The notes under the pieces were generated by a model. It did no database searches. It was given only the letters and a program-made list of their open reading frames with translations, and was not told the origin of the DNA. Made by a program: the position numbers and the translations under genes. Shown one piece after another: positions 1 to 10,689 of a stretch of DNA of 24,770 bases. The stretch is from Ophiosphaerella korrae (lineage: Eukaryota > Ascomycota > Dothideomycetes > Pleosporales > Phaeosphaeriaceae). The stretch's first letter is position 1; each line of letters starts with the position of its first letter. The stretch covers positions 1 to 24,770 of the forward strand of contig JALNQF010000531.1 of assembly GCA_028456385.1 (NCBI GenBank). The letters are read 5' to 3'.

Positions 1-611
1 CGCTCTAGAGTAAGCGCTTAGGAATAAATACTAGATAGTAAGTATATAAGAACGTTAATAGACCTTTATAGACTATTATATTTAATCTTTTCTTTACTTC
101 TTATCTTAATAGAGTATTATAACTAATACTTTAATTAGATTTTTATCTACTTATTAATACTTATATATTTTATAATACTCTAATAAGAGCTAAGTATTAA
201 TTAAGTTAAGTAACTAACTTATTTATTAACTTTACCTATCTTATAGAAGCCTATTTACTCTATCCTAGGGCGGTAAATCTAATATATATAAGTTAGATTA
301 AGATATTAGTAATAAGAAATATATAGTACGGCGTATATTTCGGTACGTAAGTATATTAGGTTTAAGTACGTTAGATTAAGAGAAAGTCTTTAGAATTACT
401 TTAAATTTAGGTTATTAGAGTAGTATACCTAGTACTATTATACTTTTAAGTTATAGTAAAGTATAAGTAGTAATAAGAGTACTATCGCGTTATATATACA
501 AGAGATCGTAGTATTAGTATAGACCTTGTAAATATACACGTAAGTAGTCTCCCTAGTAGCTAGGTTAGCTATTAGCTTTTCTCTTAAGCTAAGCTTTATA
601 GGCTATCTTTT
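1..611. other. AT-rich RIP-mutated stretch, no recognisable gene
   Basis: I found no long frame or recognisable motif on either strand here. The sequence has the window-wide RIP signature: almost no CpA or TpG, abundant TpA, with CpG still present (for example acgcgc and cggta). It could be flanking repeat or the outer part of the element that begins near 662, but nothing ties it to the later units. Confidence 0.6.
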
Positions 612-664
612 CTTACGCGCTAAAGATTATAGTATCTCTTCTTACGCGCTAAAGGTTATAGTAT
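612..664. repeat. Two-copy 24-bp direct repeat, period 29
   Basis: The unit starting cttacgcgctaaag and ending ttatagtat occurs at 612-635 and again at 641-664 with one difference. It sits directly at the left edge of the first long direct repeat. The right long repeat is preceded by a partial match (ctaaaggttatag near 3089), so one copy may belong to the repeated element. Confidence 0.7.
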
Positions 665-1152
665 AGTTAGGCTATAGGCCTACTTATATAGTACTAATAG
701 ATATAGTTATTACTATACTCTAATTACTTACAAAACTAGCTTCCCTCCTAGTATACTATAAGATATTCTCTACGCTACTCTTACTATTTATCTTAAATAG
801 ACCTAGCTATACATTAAAATAAGTAAGTAATTATAAGGTCTAAAGAGCTTAAGTAAAGTAAGTTACTATAATACTTATATAGGACAAGTACTTAGATTAG
901 TTAATAAAGACTAAGTAAGAGTAGAGTTTTCTTTCTTTTCTTTATCTACTTTGTCTAAGGTATTAAAAGACTAAGCCTCGATATATAGAAGCTACTTACT
1001 CTTAATTAAGCTAGCTATACGTTCTAAACCTAACTATACGTTAAAATCCCTACTAGTATTGTAAGAATCTAAGTTAACCCTCTAAATAAGCTAGAACTAA
1101 AGTTACTACTCTCTAACGCAAAGCGTCTTTTTTACTTATAAGTTACTAACCT
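662..1152 (+). repeat. Left copy of a ~495-bp direct repeat (LTR-like)
   Basis: This block matches 3101-3598 along its length. Shared strings include tactataagatattctct, ttactataatactta, ttactcttaattaagctagc and aataagctagaactaaag. Similarity stops abruptly at the same point in both copies, after ttataagttactaacct. The two copies bracket about 1.95 kb containing one decayed coding frame, as LTRs would. The right copy starts TGTAAC and here the same point reads TATAGT, which fits TG-to-TA mutation. A clear CA end, target-site duplication and primer-binding site are not visible, so LTR identity is an inference. Confidence 0.6.
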
Positions 1153-1153
1153 T

Positions 1154-3070
1154 ACTAATAAAACTTATAATAATAACTATTATATATAGCTTAATAACCT
1201 TATTTTTAAAGTTAAGTAAATAGTATTAGGTAGCTTAGTACGCTATAGAGCTTATTATACTAACGTGTATAGTATATAAGGTAGCGCTCTTTACTTACGT
1301 AAGAGAAAGGAAATTATTTTTAGTTAGCTCTACTTAAGACAATTATAAAAAGGCCTAGATACCTTAACTTTATTTTCTAGTACTTAATTATCTTTTCTTT
1401 AGGCTACCTTTCTACAAACGTATTACTCTAACCTTACGCTATTATTTATATACTTTACTTAGAAGATATCTTATAGCTCTTATTAGTTACCTTATATAGA
1501 TAATATATCCTCTATAGCTTACTCTAACTTTTCGCTAATAGTAGATAGCTCCTAAGAGGCCTCTATAGCTATTTACACTATATATAGGACTACCTCTAGA
1601 GATTTAACTATATAAGTAAAAAAAAAAAGTTTTAGCTAATAAGAGAGTAGTAGACTACTCTTTTATAGTTTTTATAACTAAGATACTAATAAGGCTATAT
1701 TATTAGTAGATAACTAGATTAGTATATTAGATAGCTTAAACACCCTAGCCTCTATAACCTTAGATAATCTTACGTAGTTTTTAAATAAGACTATAGCTAT
1801 ACCTACTCTAGGTTCTTCTTTACGTAAGTTAATAATTAAGCCTTCTTTCTTATAGGGGCCTAGTAAGTAGCTAAAAAGTATTAAGACTATATTCTATAAT
1901 ACTACCTATTAGTCTTCTTACTAGTTTAATTTAGAATTACTATAAGCTCTACCTAAGCCTATATTTGCTTTTAGGTAGCTTTAGCTAAATACGATTTAGA
2001 AAGGAGTATATACTAATTTAGATAAATACTATAATACTATTACTAAAAGAAAGTATATTAAGTAGATCTAGACTCTTAAAAATGCTTAAGTATTAATATT
2101 TTATAGTAAAAGAGTACTCTACTTCTTTTAGCTATCTTGTAATTAGCTTAGTAGTTACTATAAATATATATTTAAAAGTTTCTATAAGCTCTAGCGATAT
2201 AAGTAAATAAAGTATAAAAGAAACTATACTTACTTTTGTCTAGTTTTAGGCTATAGTTACTAGACCTCTTAGCTATTCTATTACACTAACAAGCTTAAGG
2301 ATTATATTAACTTAACTTACTTAAGTAAGATAGTTAATAACTATTTTATATACCTAGTAGAAGAATATTTAGCTTATTTTTCTTAAGACCTTTTAGGGTT
2401 ATATCTATTAAAGTACGCTAGGCTAAGTAACTATATTTCTAAGGCTAGTCTATCTATACTCTTATAGCTTTATAAAATTAAGAACTTTAAAAGGTAAGAC
2501 TATTGTTATAGAAGCTATCTATTATAGAGGTACTAAGCTATTTTACTTAATCTTCTAGGACTTATAAATTACCTTTTATAATATAGTTTAGAAGTATAGT
2601 ATTAAGAAAAAGAGGTTATATATTAAGCTAGGTATAACGCCTTTATATTAGAGATTCTATATCTACTCTATAGGAGGCGTAAGGCGTCTTATAAGGAAAT
2701 AATTAGGTATATAGAAGAAGTATATATAGTTATAGACTATAAGTATTTTTAGTAGTATAGAGGCTAGTATTCCTTGTATAGAGCGTATACGTATAAAGAA
2801 TAGTAGATAAATCCTAAAGAAGATATATACTTAGCGTGCCTAGAATATAAGTTTTAGATTAATATATAGTGTTAGGTATAGACCTACAATATATATTACT
2901 AGAGCCTTTTAACTCTAGTTTATAATCTAATATAGTATAAAAAAGCTATTCTATAGATCTAGCTAGTATTTAAGAAGTACTATAAGGTTTTTATAGATCT
3001 AGTACTAGATAAAGAGAAAGAGTACCTATTCCTATAGCCTAGGGATATTTAATCTAGTAATAAACACGTC
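1154..3070 (+). pseudogene. Unidentified protein relic, possible C2H2 finger
   Basis: Frame 2 can be read from about 1154 to 3070 (about 640 codons) without a visible frameshift. The interruptions are TAG or TAA and the other two frames look random. Around 2228-2330 the frame holds a Cys-rich then His/Tyr-rich stretch (TYFCLVLGYSY, then NKLKDYI) that could be a decayed C2H2 finger, since RIP turns His CAT/CAC into Tyr and Cys TGT into Tyr. The middle (about 2560-2750) is rich in charged residues and contains RRRKASYKEIIRYIEE. The C-terminal part has FKKYYKVFIDLVLDKEKEY. I do not recognise the family. It lies between the two ~495-bp direct repeats and may be their cargo. Start and stop are uncertain because ATG and true stops cannot be told from RIP products. 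Confidence 0.55.
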
Positions 3071-3100
3071 CTCTCTTATTATACGTACTAAAGGTTATAG

Positions 3101-3598
3101 TGTAACTAGCTAGCGCAATATAGTACTATATATATAGGCTACTACTCTAATAAGGTCTAATTACTTATAAAACTAGTATCCTTCCTAGCGTACTATAAGA
3201 TATTCTCTATACTACTCTTAGCGTCTACCTAAATAAACTTAGCTAAGCGTTTTAAAGTAAGTAATTACTAGGTTTAAAGAGCTTAGGTAAAGTAAGTTAC
3301 TATAATACTTAGGTAGGTTAAGTACTTAATTCTACTACTAAAAACTAAGTAAATATATTATTTTTATTCTCTTTACTATTAAAGACTTCTTCTACTTTAT
3401 CTAGAGTATTAAAAGACTAAGCCTTAATATATAGAGGCTACTTACTCTTAATTAAGCTAGCTATATATTCTAAACCTAGCTATACGTTAAAAGCCTTACT
3501 AGTATTATAGGCATCTAGATTTATCCTCTAAATAAGCTAGAACTAAAGCTACTACTCTTTAACGCAAAGTATCTTTTCTACTTATAAGTTACTAACCT
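3101..3598 (+). repeat. Right copy of the ~495-bp direct repeat (LTR-like)
   Basis: This is the partner of 662-1152 in the same orientation. It begins TGTAACTAGC, one of the few surviving TG dinucleotides here, and ends ttataagttactaacct. Differences between the copies are mostly C/T or G/A, with some small indels, as expected of independently RIP-mutated duplicates. Homology to the minus-strand gene family resumes at about 3606, so this repeat is immediately beside the gene break. Confidence 0.6.
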
Positions 3599-3605
3599 AG
3601 CTATA

Positions 3606-4920
3606 TAGTATTAGGTATAGGCTACTTTAACTTAAGGCGTTAGCTAAGTTAAACTAGCGTTAGGCTTACTCTAAGCGCTTATTAAAAGTAGTACGATCTT
3701 TTTTAGTAGCTTTAGGAAAGATAAGAGGAAGTAGTATATTCTTAGCTTTTATTTATAAGTAGCTTTACCTTATAAGACTATAGGTTTAGCTTCTATTATA
3801 TATCTTATCCTCCTCTTATAATATAGAAACCTTATTAGTATATATATAGGCTAAGAAGGCTATAGCCTAGTAGTACTAAATATAAGATATAGTAATCTAA
3901 TCTTTGTAGAAGTAGGCTATATTCTAGGCCTAGGAAAAGAGAGTATTAATAGAGCTACGTTAAAATAAACTACTACTCTATAGCTATATTAAAGAGTCTA
4001 TAGTTTCTAGTAAAAGACTAGTAAAAGAGATATACGTAGATAAAGAGCTACTAGATAACTACTAGCTTTTTAGAAAGGAAGTAGTATTATAGTAGGTAAT
4101 AGAGCTACCTATAAAGCAAGTATTCTAGAGTATAGTTATAGTAGTTATATATAGGAATTTAGTAGCCTCGTAGAAGGTATTACTATCTATTAGCTACTTA
4201 AATAACTATCTAATATAAGCCTTATCTTTGCGTAAAATTAAGTTATATACTATCTATTCTATATAGGTATTATTAGTAGGCTTTATTAGACTAAGAGAGT
4301 ACTTCTCTTTATCTACGCGTAATCTTTCCTACTCCTAGCACTTTTTCTTAGTACGTTAATTATTATTAGTAACTATTCTAACAAGCTAGGGCTTAGCTTC
4401 CTTAGCTTCTTTAACTTCTTTAACTTCTTTAACTTCTTTAACTTCTTCGACTTCTTTAACTTCTTTATCTCCTTTATTAGATAGGCTAAGTTCTAGATTT
4501 AATAGAGTAGATAAGCCTAGCTATCTTTACTTATCTATCTTAGTTTATTTAGATAGCTAGGTAGAAGTACTAGTAGTAGTACACTTTATAGAAGAGAGGG
4601 AAATACTTTATAGTAGCTACGTAGATAGTAGTATATTGTTTTACTAGAGGCTTTAGGTAAGTTAATATACTATAAGCTCTAGATTATCTTAGTATACGTT
4701 AGAGAGTGCGTAGGATAGTAGCTTACGTAGTAGCTTAATAGCTAATTTAGGTAAGTACGTAATAAAGACTAGGTTATACGTAGTTAGATTATTAGGTATT
4801 AGCTACCTAGTATTATAGCTCTTAGGTTAAGTGTTGTAGCTAAAGAGTAGCTTTAATACCTACTAGAATAGTTTTTTATATACTTTGTTTAGTAGAGTAT
4901 ATATATATTAGTAGAGGTTT
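3606..4920 (-). pseudogene. Unknown-family relic, unit A, C-terminus missing
   Basis: On the minus strand this is a RIP-broken frame homologous to those at 11650-13215 and 16560-18095. A shared core reads QAIAFL followed by an Asn-Lys-containing stretch (around 3860). Near 3610-3700 this copy has FNKRLEQAQRQFNLANALSQSSLYLI, written here with stops read as Gln, matching FRKRL...ATNILSQSSLYLI in unit B. The N-terminal half is Ser/Pro/Thr/Asn-rich and carries a nine-unit Lys-Glu-Val repeat. Homology ends at 3606, where the direct repeat at 3101-3598 lies, so about 90 C-terminal codons present in units B and C are lost. I do not recognise the family. Its divergent position beside a DUF3505-RecQ gene in every unit suggests a linked function, which is inference. 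Confidence 0.6.
4393..4473 (-). repeat. 9-bp coding minisatellite (Lys-Glu-Val repeat)
   Basis: Nine consecutive 9-bp units on the plus strand: ttagcttcc, ttagcttct, four ttaacttct, tcgacttct, ttaacttct, ttatctcct. In the frame of the minus-strand relic they encode repeated K-E-V/A, consistent with a charged helical linker. Units B and C do not show it at the aligned place, so it expanded in this copy or was lost in the others. Confidence 0.85.
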
Positions 4921-5199
4921 AAATTACTAACACTTTACGCTACTTCTTTTAGGTTATAGGCTAGGCTTACTATTTCTACTAGTAATAAGGATATATTTAA
5001 CTAGAAACTAGACCTAGAAGTTAAGGTGTTTATAGTATTTAGTACTTAAGACTTATTAGAGTTCTACTCCTAAGGGGGTAGAAGTCTAAGTATGCGCTAC
5101 CTAAGTAACCTAATATAGATATTATACTAACAAGCTAATAAGAATATATAAGTAGTAGAATCTTAAACTATAAAATAGAAAAGAGTAACGTTAACGCTA
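4921..5199. promoter_or_regulatory. Divergent intergenic region of unit A with conserved leader block
   Basis: This lies between the minus-strand gene and the plus-strand helicase of unit A. Positions 5063-5156 match 18525-18616 upstream of the unit C helicase closely (shared: taagtaacctaatataga and acaagctaataagaatat). Relative to the downstream helicase frames the block is read in different frames in A and C, so it is more likely 5' untranslated or promoter sequence than protein. No TATA box or start site can be assigned in this AT-rich sequence. Confidence 0.4.
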
Positions 5200-8100
5200 T
5201 AGTAATATAAAGTATACGTAGTCTTACTAAAAGGATATAAAGACGTAATTTAAAGAGAAGCTACTTATATATATATCTATACCTACAACCTTATAGCTTA
5301 CTAATATAAATCTAATAAGTATAGAGAGTAAGTATTTTAAGTATATTACTAAGTACAAGGTTACTACCTATAGAAAATATAGATACGCTATTTAGCTAGA
5401 CTAGATTAAAAGCTATTTATAGAGTCGAAACTATAAACTATCTTAAAAACAAGTAGAGCTTATAGGAGAAGATGTTTAAAACTAGCCTAGTGTATATTAA
5501 TATCCTACTAAGCTTAAAATACTAAGCTATATTAACTAGCTAATTAAATAGTTACTAGTGTATAACAACAAGTTATTATACTAATTAACTCTAGATAGCT
5601 ACTATTATATTTGTTAAGAAGAAAAGAGTATAAAGGAATACTAGTAAAAATAATATTAATACTCTACTATAGTAAGACGTAGAGGCTCTAGAGTAATAAA
5701 GTAAGTAAGAGTTAGGTAGTAGGTATAAGAAGAAGTAAGAGAGGTTTAGTACTAGTAACTTTTTATATCTTACTATAGTTTATAGTATTTTAAGGTACGC
5801 TAAACTATAAGAGGTTAGTAAAATAGGCTAATACCTATTATTACTAATATAGTAGTAAAATAGGCACAAGTAGGTAAAAAGATAGCTAGAGCGTAGATAA
5901 AGATTAAAAAGTAGGTATAGAATACTATCTAGGATAGTAAAAAGAATAAGGTAAACTTATAGTTAGAGTAGACGTAGTAGTTACTATATTTAGTAGGTAT
6001 AGAGAGGCCTAATTTATTAGTATATATTAAGGAGCCTATTATTAAACCTAATCCTAAGAATAAAAAGAGGTAGAGCCTATTAAAGTAGTAATTTAGGTAG
6101 CTATAGATAGATTAGCGTAGTTTAGCTAAGCGTCTATTATTAACTAGATTAGAGTGTTTATAAGGTTAGAGGTAATTTAAACTAAAAAGTACTAGACGTA
6201 ATTCTAGCTATTATAACTATATATAAACAAGAAGGTAATTATTAAGTACGCCTAGTTATAGAAGTAGATATTAATATTTTTTATACGTACGTAGAGAGAG
6301 TATATATAGAAAAGCCTATAGTACTATTTTATATAGTAGTAGTAGAAGGTATAAGAAGTATTAGTTAAAGAAGTAAGAAGTAATATAGAAGTAGAAAAAA
6401 AGAGAGATATAGATAACGAGATAGATAGAGAGATAGACAAAGAGATAGACGAAGAGACGCTAGATAAGATAGATAAAGTAATAAGTAGGATAAATAAAGA
6501 TAAAGAGTAAGAGAGCTATATATATTGTAATAAGCTAGAAGTATTATTAAAAATTTAGAAAGCGTATTTAGAGTTTTGTATTACGTTATTAAACTAGTCT
6601 ATTACTTATAAGGAGTACAACAACCTATTAGTATATATATTAGTAGTGTTAAGCGTTAGAGAAAATAGCTAGAAAGGGCCTAAGTTATACTTACTAATTT
6701 TATTATTAATTATTAAGGTAGCCTAGTTTATAGTAGTGTAGTAGGCGTTAGAGTTATTAGAGCTATTTAAAGATAACGAGTTTAAAAGTAATAGTACGTA
6801 TAAGAGCGATAATAGTAGCCTACTATAACGCTAACCTAAAGGGTGTTTATAGTTTATATAGGAGATAATAGACAAGTTTATAGTCTAGGGTAGCTATAGG
6901 CCTATATAGTAGATATTAGATTTATAGATATATAAGTTAAAGATCTATTACAATATAATATCTTGTAGCTATATTAAGTAGATAGGGCAAGATAAGTTAT
7001 TGTATAAGGAGTTGTATTTTAATATAGCGTAGTTCTATAGTATAGTATATAGGTTAGTAGTTAAGAGCTAGTAGTTATTAATAGAAGAGTTATTATTTAG
7101 TAAGAGTAAAGCTACTAAATCTATACCTAGTATCTTATAAGAGAGTTTACGCGACAACTTAACTAATAAGTAGCTTAAGTAGAATTTTTTAAAAGACTAC
7201 TAGACGTAGATACCTATAGATAAGGAGAAGTAGTTATTTAATTAGGTAGAGAGAGATACTAGTATTAGGGATAGATTTATAAAGCTAGGAATATAGTCTA
7301 AGATTAATAGAAAAGAGGTAGAGTAGTATATAGACTAGGTAATTAAGTTTTAAGAGAAGTTAATTATATTAGTATATATAGTAGGTAGGCAACCTACTAA
7401 AGGGCTAGAGATATTAAGCGTATAGTATAGTAATATAGTAAAAGGAGAGTACTACAATATATTTATTAAGGATAGTATAGTTATATTTACTACGTAGTAC
7501 TATAAAGGATATAACGTAAGTAGTAACGTAAAAGTTATTTATAGGTATTTACTACGTAAAGTAAGAGAGTTGTTAGTATAGTATATATAGTTAGTATTAC
7601 TATTTTAGTAGTAGTTAGAAGTAATAATATAGGAGAAAGAGGTAATTTTATACTATATATAGCTAGCTAACCTAAATAGACGTAAGTAGATAAGTAATAG
7701 GTTATAAGAGGCGTTAAAGTGCAAGAGTAGAGTAGGATTAAAGTAGAGATTAACAATTATAGTATATCGCAAGATAGTAATTAGTATTAGCTAGAGATTT
7801 ATGCGTAGATCTATAGTATTTAGGGTAGAAGAAGGGAGTAAGAATAAGGAGTAGAATAAAGAGAATATAGCGGGCATAATTATAGATAAGTAGTCTAGAT
7901 ATATAGTGTATATAGTAGGTTTAATATACGTATATAGGATTATAGAGTAGATAGAAGTAATAGCTAATTAAAGGTAGTTATTCTATAATTTAAGTATAGA
8001 TTAGTATTAATTTTTAGGGTTTTAAGTAGCTATTAGTGTAGATAGCGTATATAAGAAGTAGAAGAGGGCGCTGTTTAAGAGTAAAGTAGACGAGGTAAAG

Positions 8101-9985
8101 ATTAATTAATAGGAGTAGTTAAGGAAAATAGATATAATAGCGTAGTTATAGTAAATAATAGGTAAGATAGCTAAATTCTAAAGTATATAGAAAGACGTAA
8201 TTAACGTAATTATAGCTAGCAAGAGCCCTATAGTAGTAGTAATACTAACTAGAGTAAGTAAAAGTATATTGTTTATATTACTAGTATAAGTAGAGTAAGG
8301 TAGTATAACTATTATTATTATACTATTAATTACGTTGTAAGGAGATATAAAGTAGTAATATAAGAAGCTAGGTATATTATATAGTAAGTAGGAGAGTTAT
8401 AGGCTACCTAATACTACTATAGTAGTATTAGTAACGCCTAAGTTAGTAGTAAGAAAGGAATTCGCAACGTTTTTAAACTAATTACGAGTAATATAATAGC
8501 TAGACTAAATTATAGTTAATAAGTATTATATTGTATTAAACTATTAATATATATTCTATAAGTAGATATAGTAATTAAGTAAGTTAGTAGTAGTAGAGAC
8601 GTAGATAGTATTATTAATAGTAACGTTACTACTAAGTAAAGAGGATAAGTTATTTTAAAGGATATATTTCGACTACGATTAGGTTAAGATTTTCTAAGTA
8701 AATATAGTAAAGATAAACGTAGCGTACTACGTAATTAAGATAGGTAAAGTAGTTAAAAAAAAAGAAGTAGAGAAGATAGTATTACGTATAGTATAGTAGA
8801 AGATAAAGAAGTACAAGATAGGTAAGATTATTATATATAGTAATTTAGTACTAAAGGTTAAAGGGTTAGTAAAGAAGTTAGGATATTATATATATTATTA
8901 TAATGTAGTTAGTAAAGTAAGTATATTAGAGGATTTTATAGTAAGTAAGTAGTAAGTAATAGTAGTAATAAGTGTATTAGAGATAAAAGTAGATATAGTA
9001 GATATTTAGTGTATTATTTATATTAATTAGCTATTTTTAGTATTAGATTACGTATAAAAGAGTAGTAAAGTAAAGTAAAATAAGTTATAGAGTAAAGTAG
9101 TTATAATTATATAAGAAGGTAATTAATAAGTAGTAGATAACAAGTAAGTAGAAGTAGAGTAGAGGTTAGTATAAGTATACGTAGAAGAGGAGAGTAAGAT
9201 AGTATAATATAGAAGGGTTATATTAGATAGGTATTTAGATAAGTAAAAGATAGAGTGCGTAGGATATAAAGTAAGAGAAGAAATATATAATATATATAAA
9301 AGAAGTAAGGAGATAGATATAGAAGAGATAGATATAGAAGAGATAGATATAAGAGAAGGTAAAGAAGAGATAGATATAAGTAAAGAAAAATAGAAAGAAA
9401 AGTAGTAAGTATTTAAGTAGTAAGAGTAAGAGTAATAAGGCCTATAGTAGATATTAATACAATAGTAATAATAGGAGTTTATAGATATTAAGTAAGTACG
9501 TAAGTAGTTAGTATAGTAGATAAACTAATATAAGATATATAAAAGAGTAGGTAGTGTAGATAGTAAGTATAATATATAGTAGTATTAGTAAGAAGAAAGT
9601 ATAATAGTAAAGGAAATAGTAGAAAAGATTAATAAAGGTATTATATTTAAAAATTAGTTAGGTTATTTTCTATATAGTAGAGTACTATAAAAGATTTATA
9701 ATAGTTAAGAAGTAAATAGAAAAAAGAAGTATTAAAAGGTATAGAGAGAGAGTTATTAGTATAAAAGTATTTTAAGCGTAGTAGTAATAAGATTAGTATA
9801 TAAGTATAAAGGGGTTTTTAACTAATAGTTAGAGTATTTAGTAAGATTAGGAGTAAGTATAGTAGAAGGTAATATAGAGATATTATAGTATTTAGAGATA
9901 AAGTAGAAGTTAGAGATAGTAAAGAGTAATAATTTAGTTAAAGGGTTTTATTAGGTTATAAAGTTAATAGAAAAATAAAGATAGA
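5200..9985 (+). pseudogene. DUF3505/C2H2-RecQ-like helicase relic, unit A
   Basis: This is a RIP-inactivated fungal protein of about 1590 codons. The N-terminal DUF3505-type region (about 5320-5800) has two decayed zinc-finger modules: YFKYITKYKV with a following Cys/Tyr pair, then a second module around 5590-5640. An acidic Asp/Glu/Lys linker lies at about 6390-6510. The central region has VIYRYLLRKVREL (about 7530). The C-terminal SF2/RecQ helicase shows motif I remnant RVSKSILFILL (8251-8283), the DExH box reduced to N-K-Y-Y (8518-8529), and motif VI remnant QKSSKVKQN (9055-9081), followed by an ESNNL-like C-terminal signature (about 9919-9939). The frame is 2 before about 6060 and 1 after it, because of a 1-bp deletion relative to unit B. 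It runs directly into the 44-bp array. Family members are DNA helicases, often telomere-linked; this copy cannot be functional. Confidence 0.85.
9310..9354 (+). repeat. 15-bp repeat, three units, inside helicase A
   Basis: Three units of gagatagatatagaa (9310, 9325, 9340; the last diverged) encode repeated E-I-D-I-E in the helicase frame. They lie between motif VI and the C-terminal Cys/His-type region. A fourth, separated partial copy (gagatagatata) follows at about 9366. This looks like an acidic spacer that expands easily. Confidence 0.8.
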
Positions 9986-10014
9986 AAAGATAAGAAGTAA
10001 AGTAGTTAAAGAGT

Positions 10015-10450
10015 GTATTAGATATTAGATAGAGATAAGTTAAGCTTAGACGTAAGTATAGTAGATATAAAAAGTAAAATAGGTTAAGCCTAAATATAAG
10101 TATAATAGACGTTAAAAGAAAGATAAGTTAAACCTAGGCGTAAGTATAATAGACGTTAAAGAGTAAAAGAAGTTAAGCTTAGATATAAGTATAGTAGACG
10201 TAAAGAGTAAGATAAGTTAAGCCTAGATATAAGTATAATAGATATAAAGAGTAAGATAAGTTAGGCCTAGATATAGGTATAATAGACGTAAAGAGTAAAA
10301 TAAGTTAAGCCTAGATATAAGTATAATAGATGTAAAGAGTAAGATAGATTAGGTCTAGATGTAAGTATAGTAGACGTAGACGTTAGAGGTAAGATAGGTT
10401 AAGCCTAGATATAAGTATAACAGACGTAAAGAGTAAGATAGGTTAAGCTT
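10015..10450. repeat. 44-bp minisatellite array, ten units, after helicase A
   Basis: The anchor GTTAAGCYT recurs at 10039, 10083, 10127, 10172, 10216, 10260, 10304, (10348 diverged), 10398 and 10442. The period is 44 bp, with one 45-bp and one 50-bp step. The second part of the unit is ATATAAGTATAATAGACGT followed by an AAAGAGTAAGATAG-like tail. Unit differences are mainly C/T and G/A. It starts within about 30-50 bp of the helicase C-terminus and the same family follows helicase C, so it belongs to the element's 3' end. Spacers are not unique, so it is not a CRISPR. Confidence 0.92.
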
Positions 10451-10689
10451 ATCCTAGGGTAGTAACAATACTTAGGGCTAGGTATTATTTCTTATTAGTG
10501 CTAAGATAAATATATTTAGGCGTAGTTATTATTATACCTCCTAGATATTGTTATACTTTAAAGGTTAGTATTATTAGCTTCTTATACTTTAATTAATACT
10601 AAATTTAAGTATATAAATTAATGTATTACGTTATACTATCTACCTAAGTTATATAAGTATACTATAAGTAGTTAATAGTATTAGGGTTA
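10451..10689. other. Element-edge block shared with unit C, then unassigned DNA
   Basis: Positions 10453-10480 (cctagggtag ... cttagggcta) correspond to 16360-16384 (cctaggatag ... tttagggcta), the sequence just right of the telomere-like tract of unit C. In unit C this block lies about 180 bp from the minus-strand gene; in unit B it is separated from it by about 1.1 kb of extra DNA. From 10490 to 10689 I see no gene. Confidence 0.5.

Larger units (their letters stand above)
662..3598 (+). mobile_element. Candidate small LTR-type or composite element
   Basis: Two direct repeats of about 491 and 498 bp flank a single relic frame in the same orientation. The total of about 2.9 kb is too short for an autonomous Gypsy or Copia element, and no reverse transcriptase, integrase or protease motif was seen inside. 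It could be a non-autonomous LTR element carrying one gene, or a gene duplicated together with its flank. Its right end falls within about 8 bp of where the minus-strand gene of unit A loses homology to its relatives, so the element or its breakpoint truncated that gene. Confidence 0.4.

Noticed and set aside
662..3598. Full Gypsy or Copia retrotransposon
   Set aside because: The interior is only about 1.95 kb, carries one unrelated frame, and shows no reverse transcriptase, RNase H, protease or integrase motif.
6390..6510. Purine-rich gagatagac repeats as a separate satellite
   Set aside because: They are in frame 1 of helicase A, encode an acidic Asp/Glu/Ile/Lys linker, and the same linker is present in unit B, so they are part of the gene.
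10015..10450. CRISPR array
   Set aside because: The units are contiguous 43-45-bp copies of one sequence with no unique spacers, and the context is fungal.
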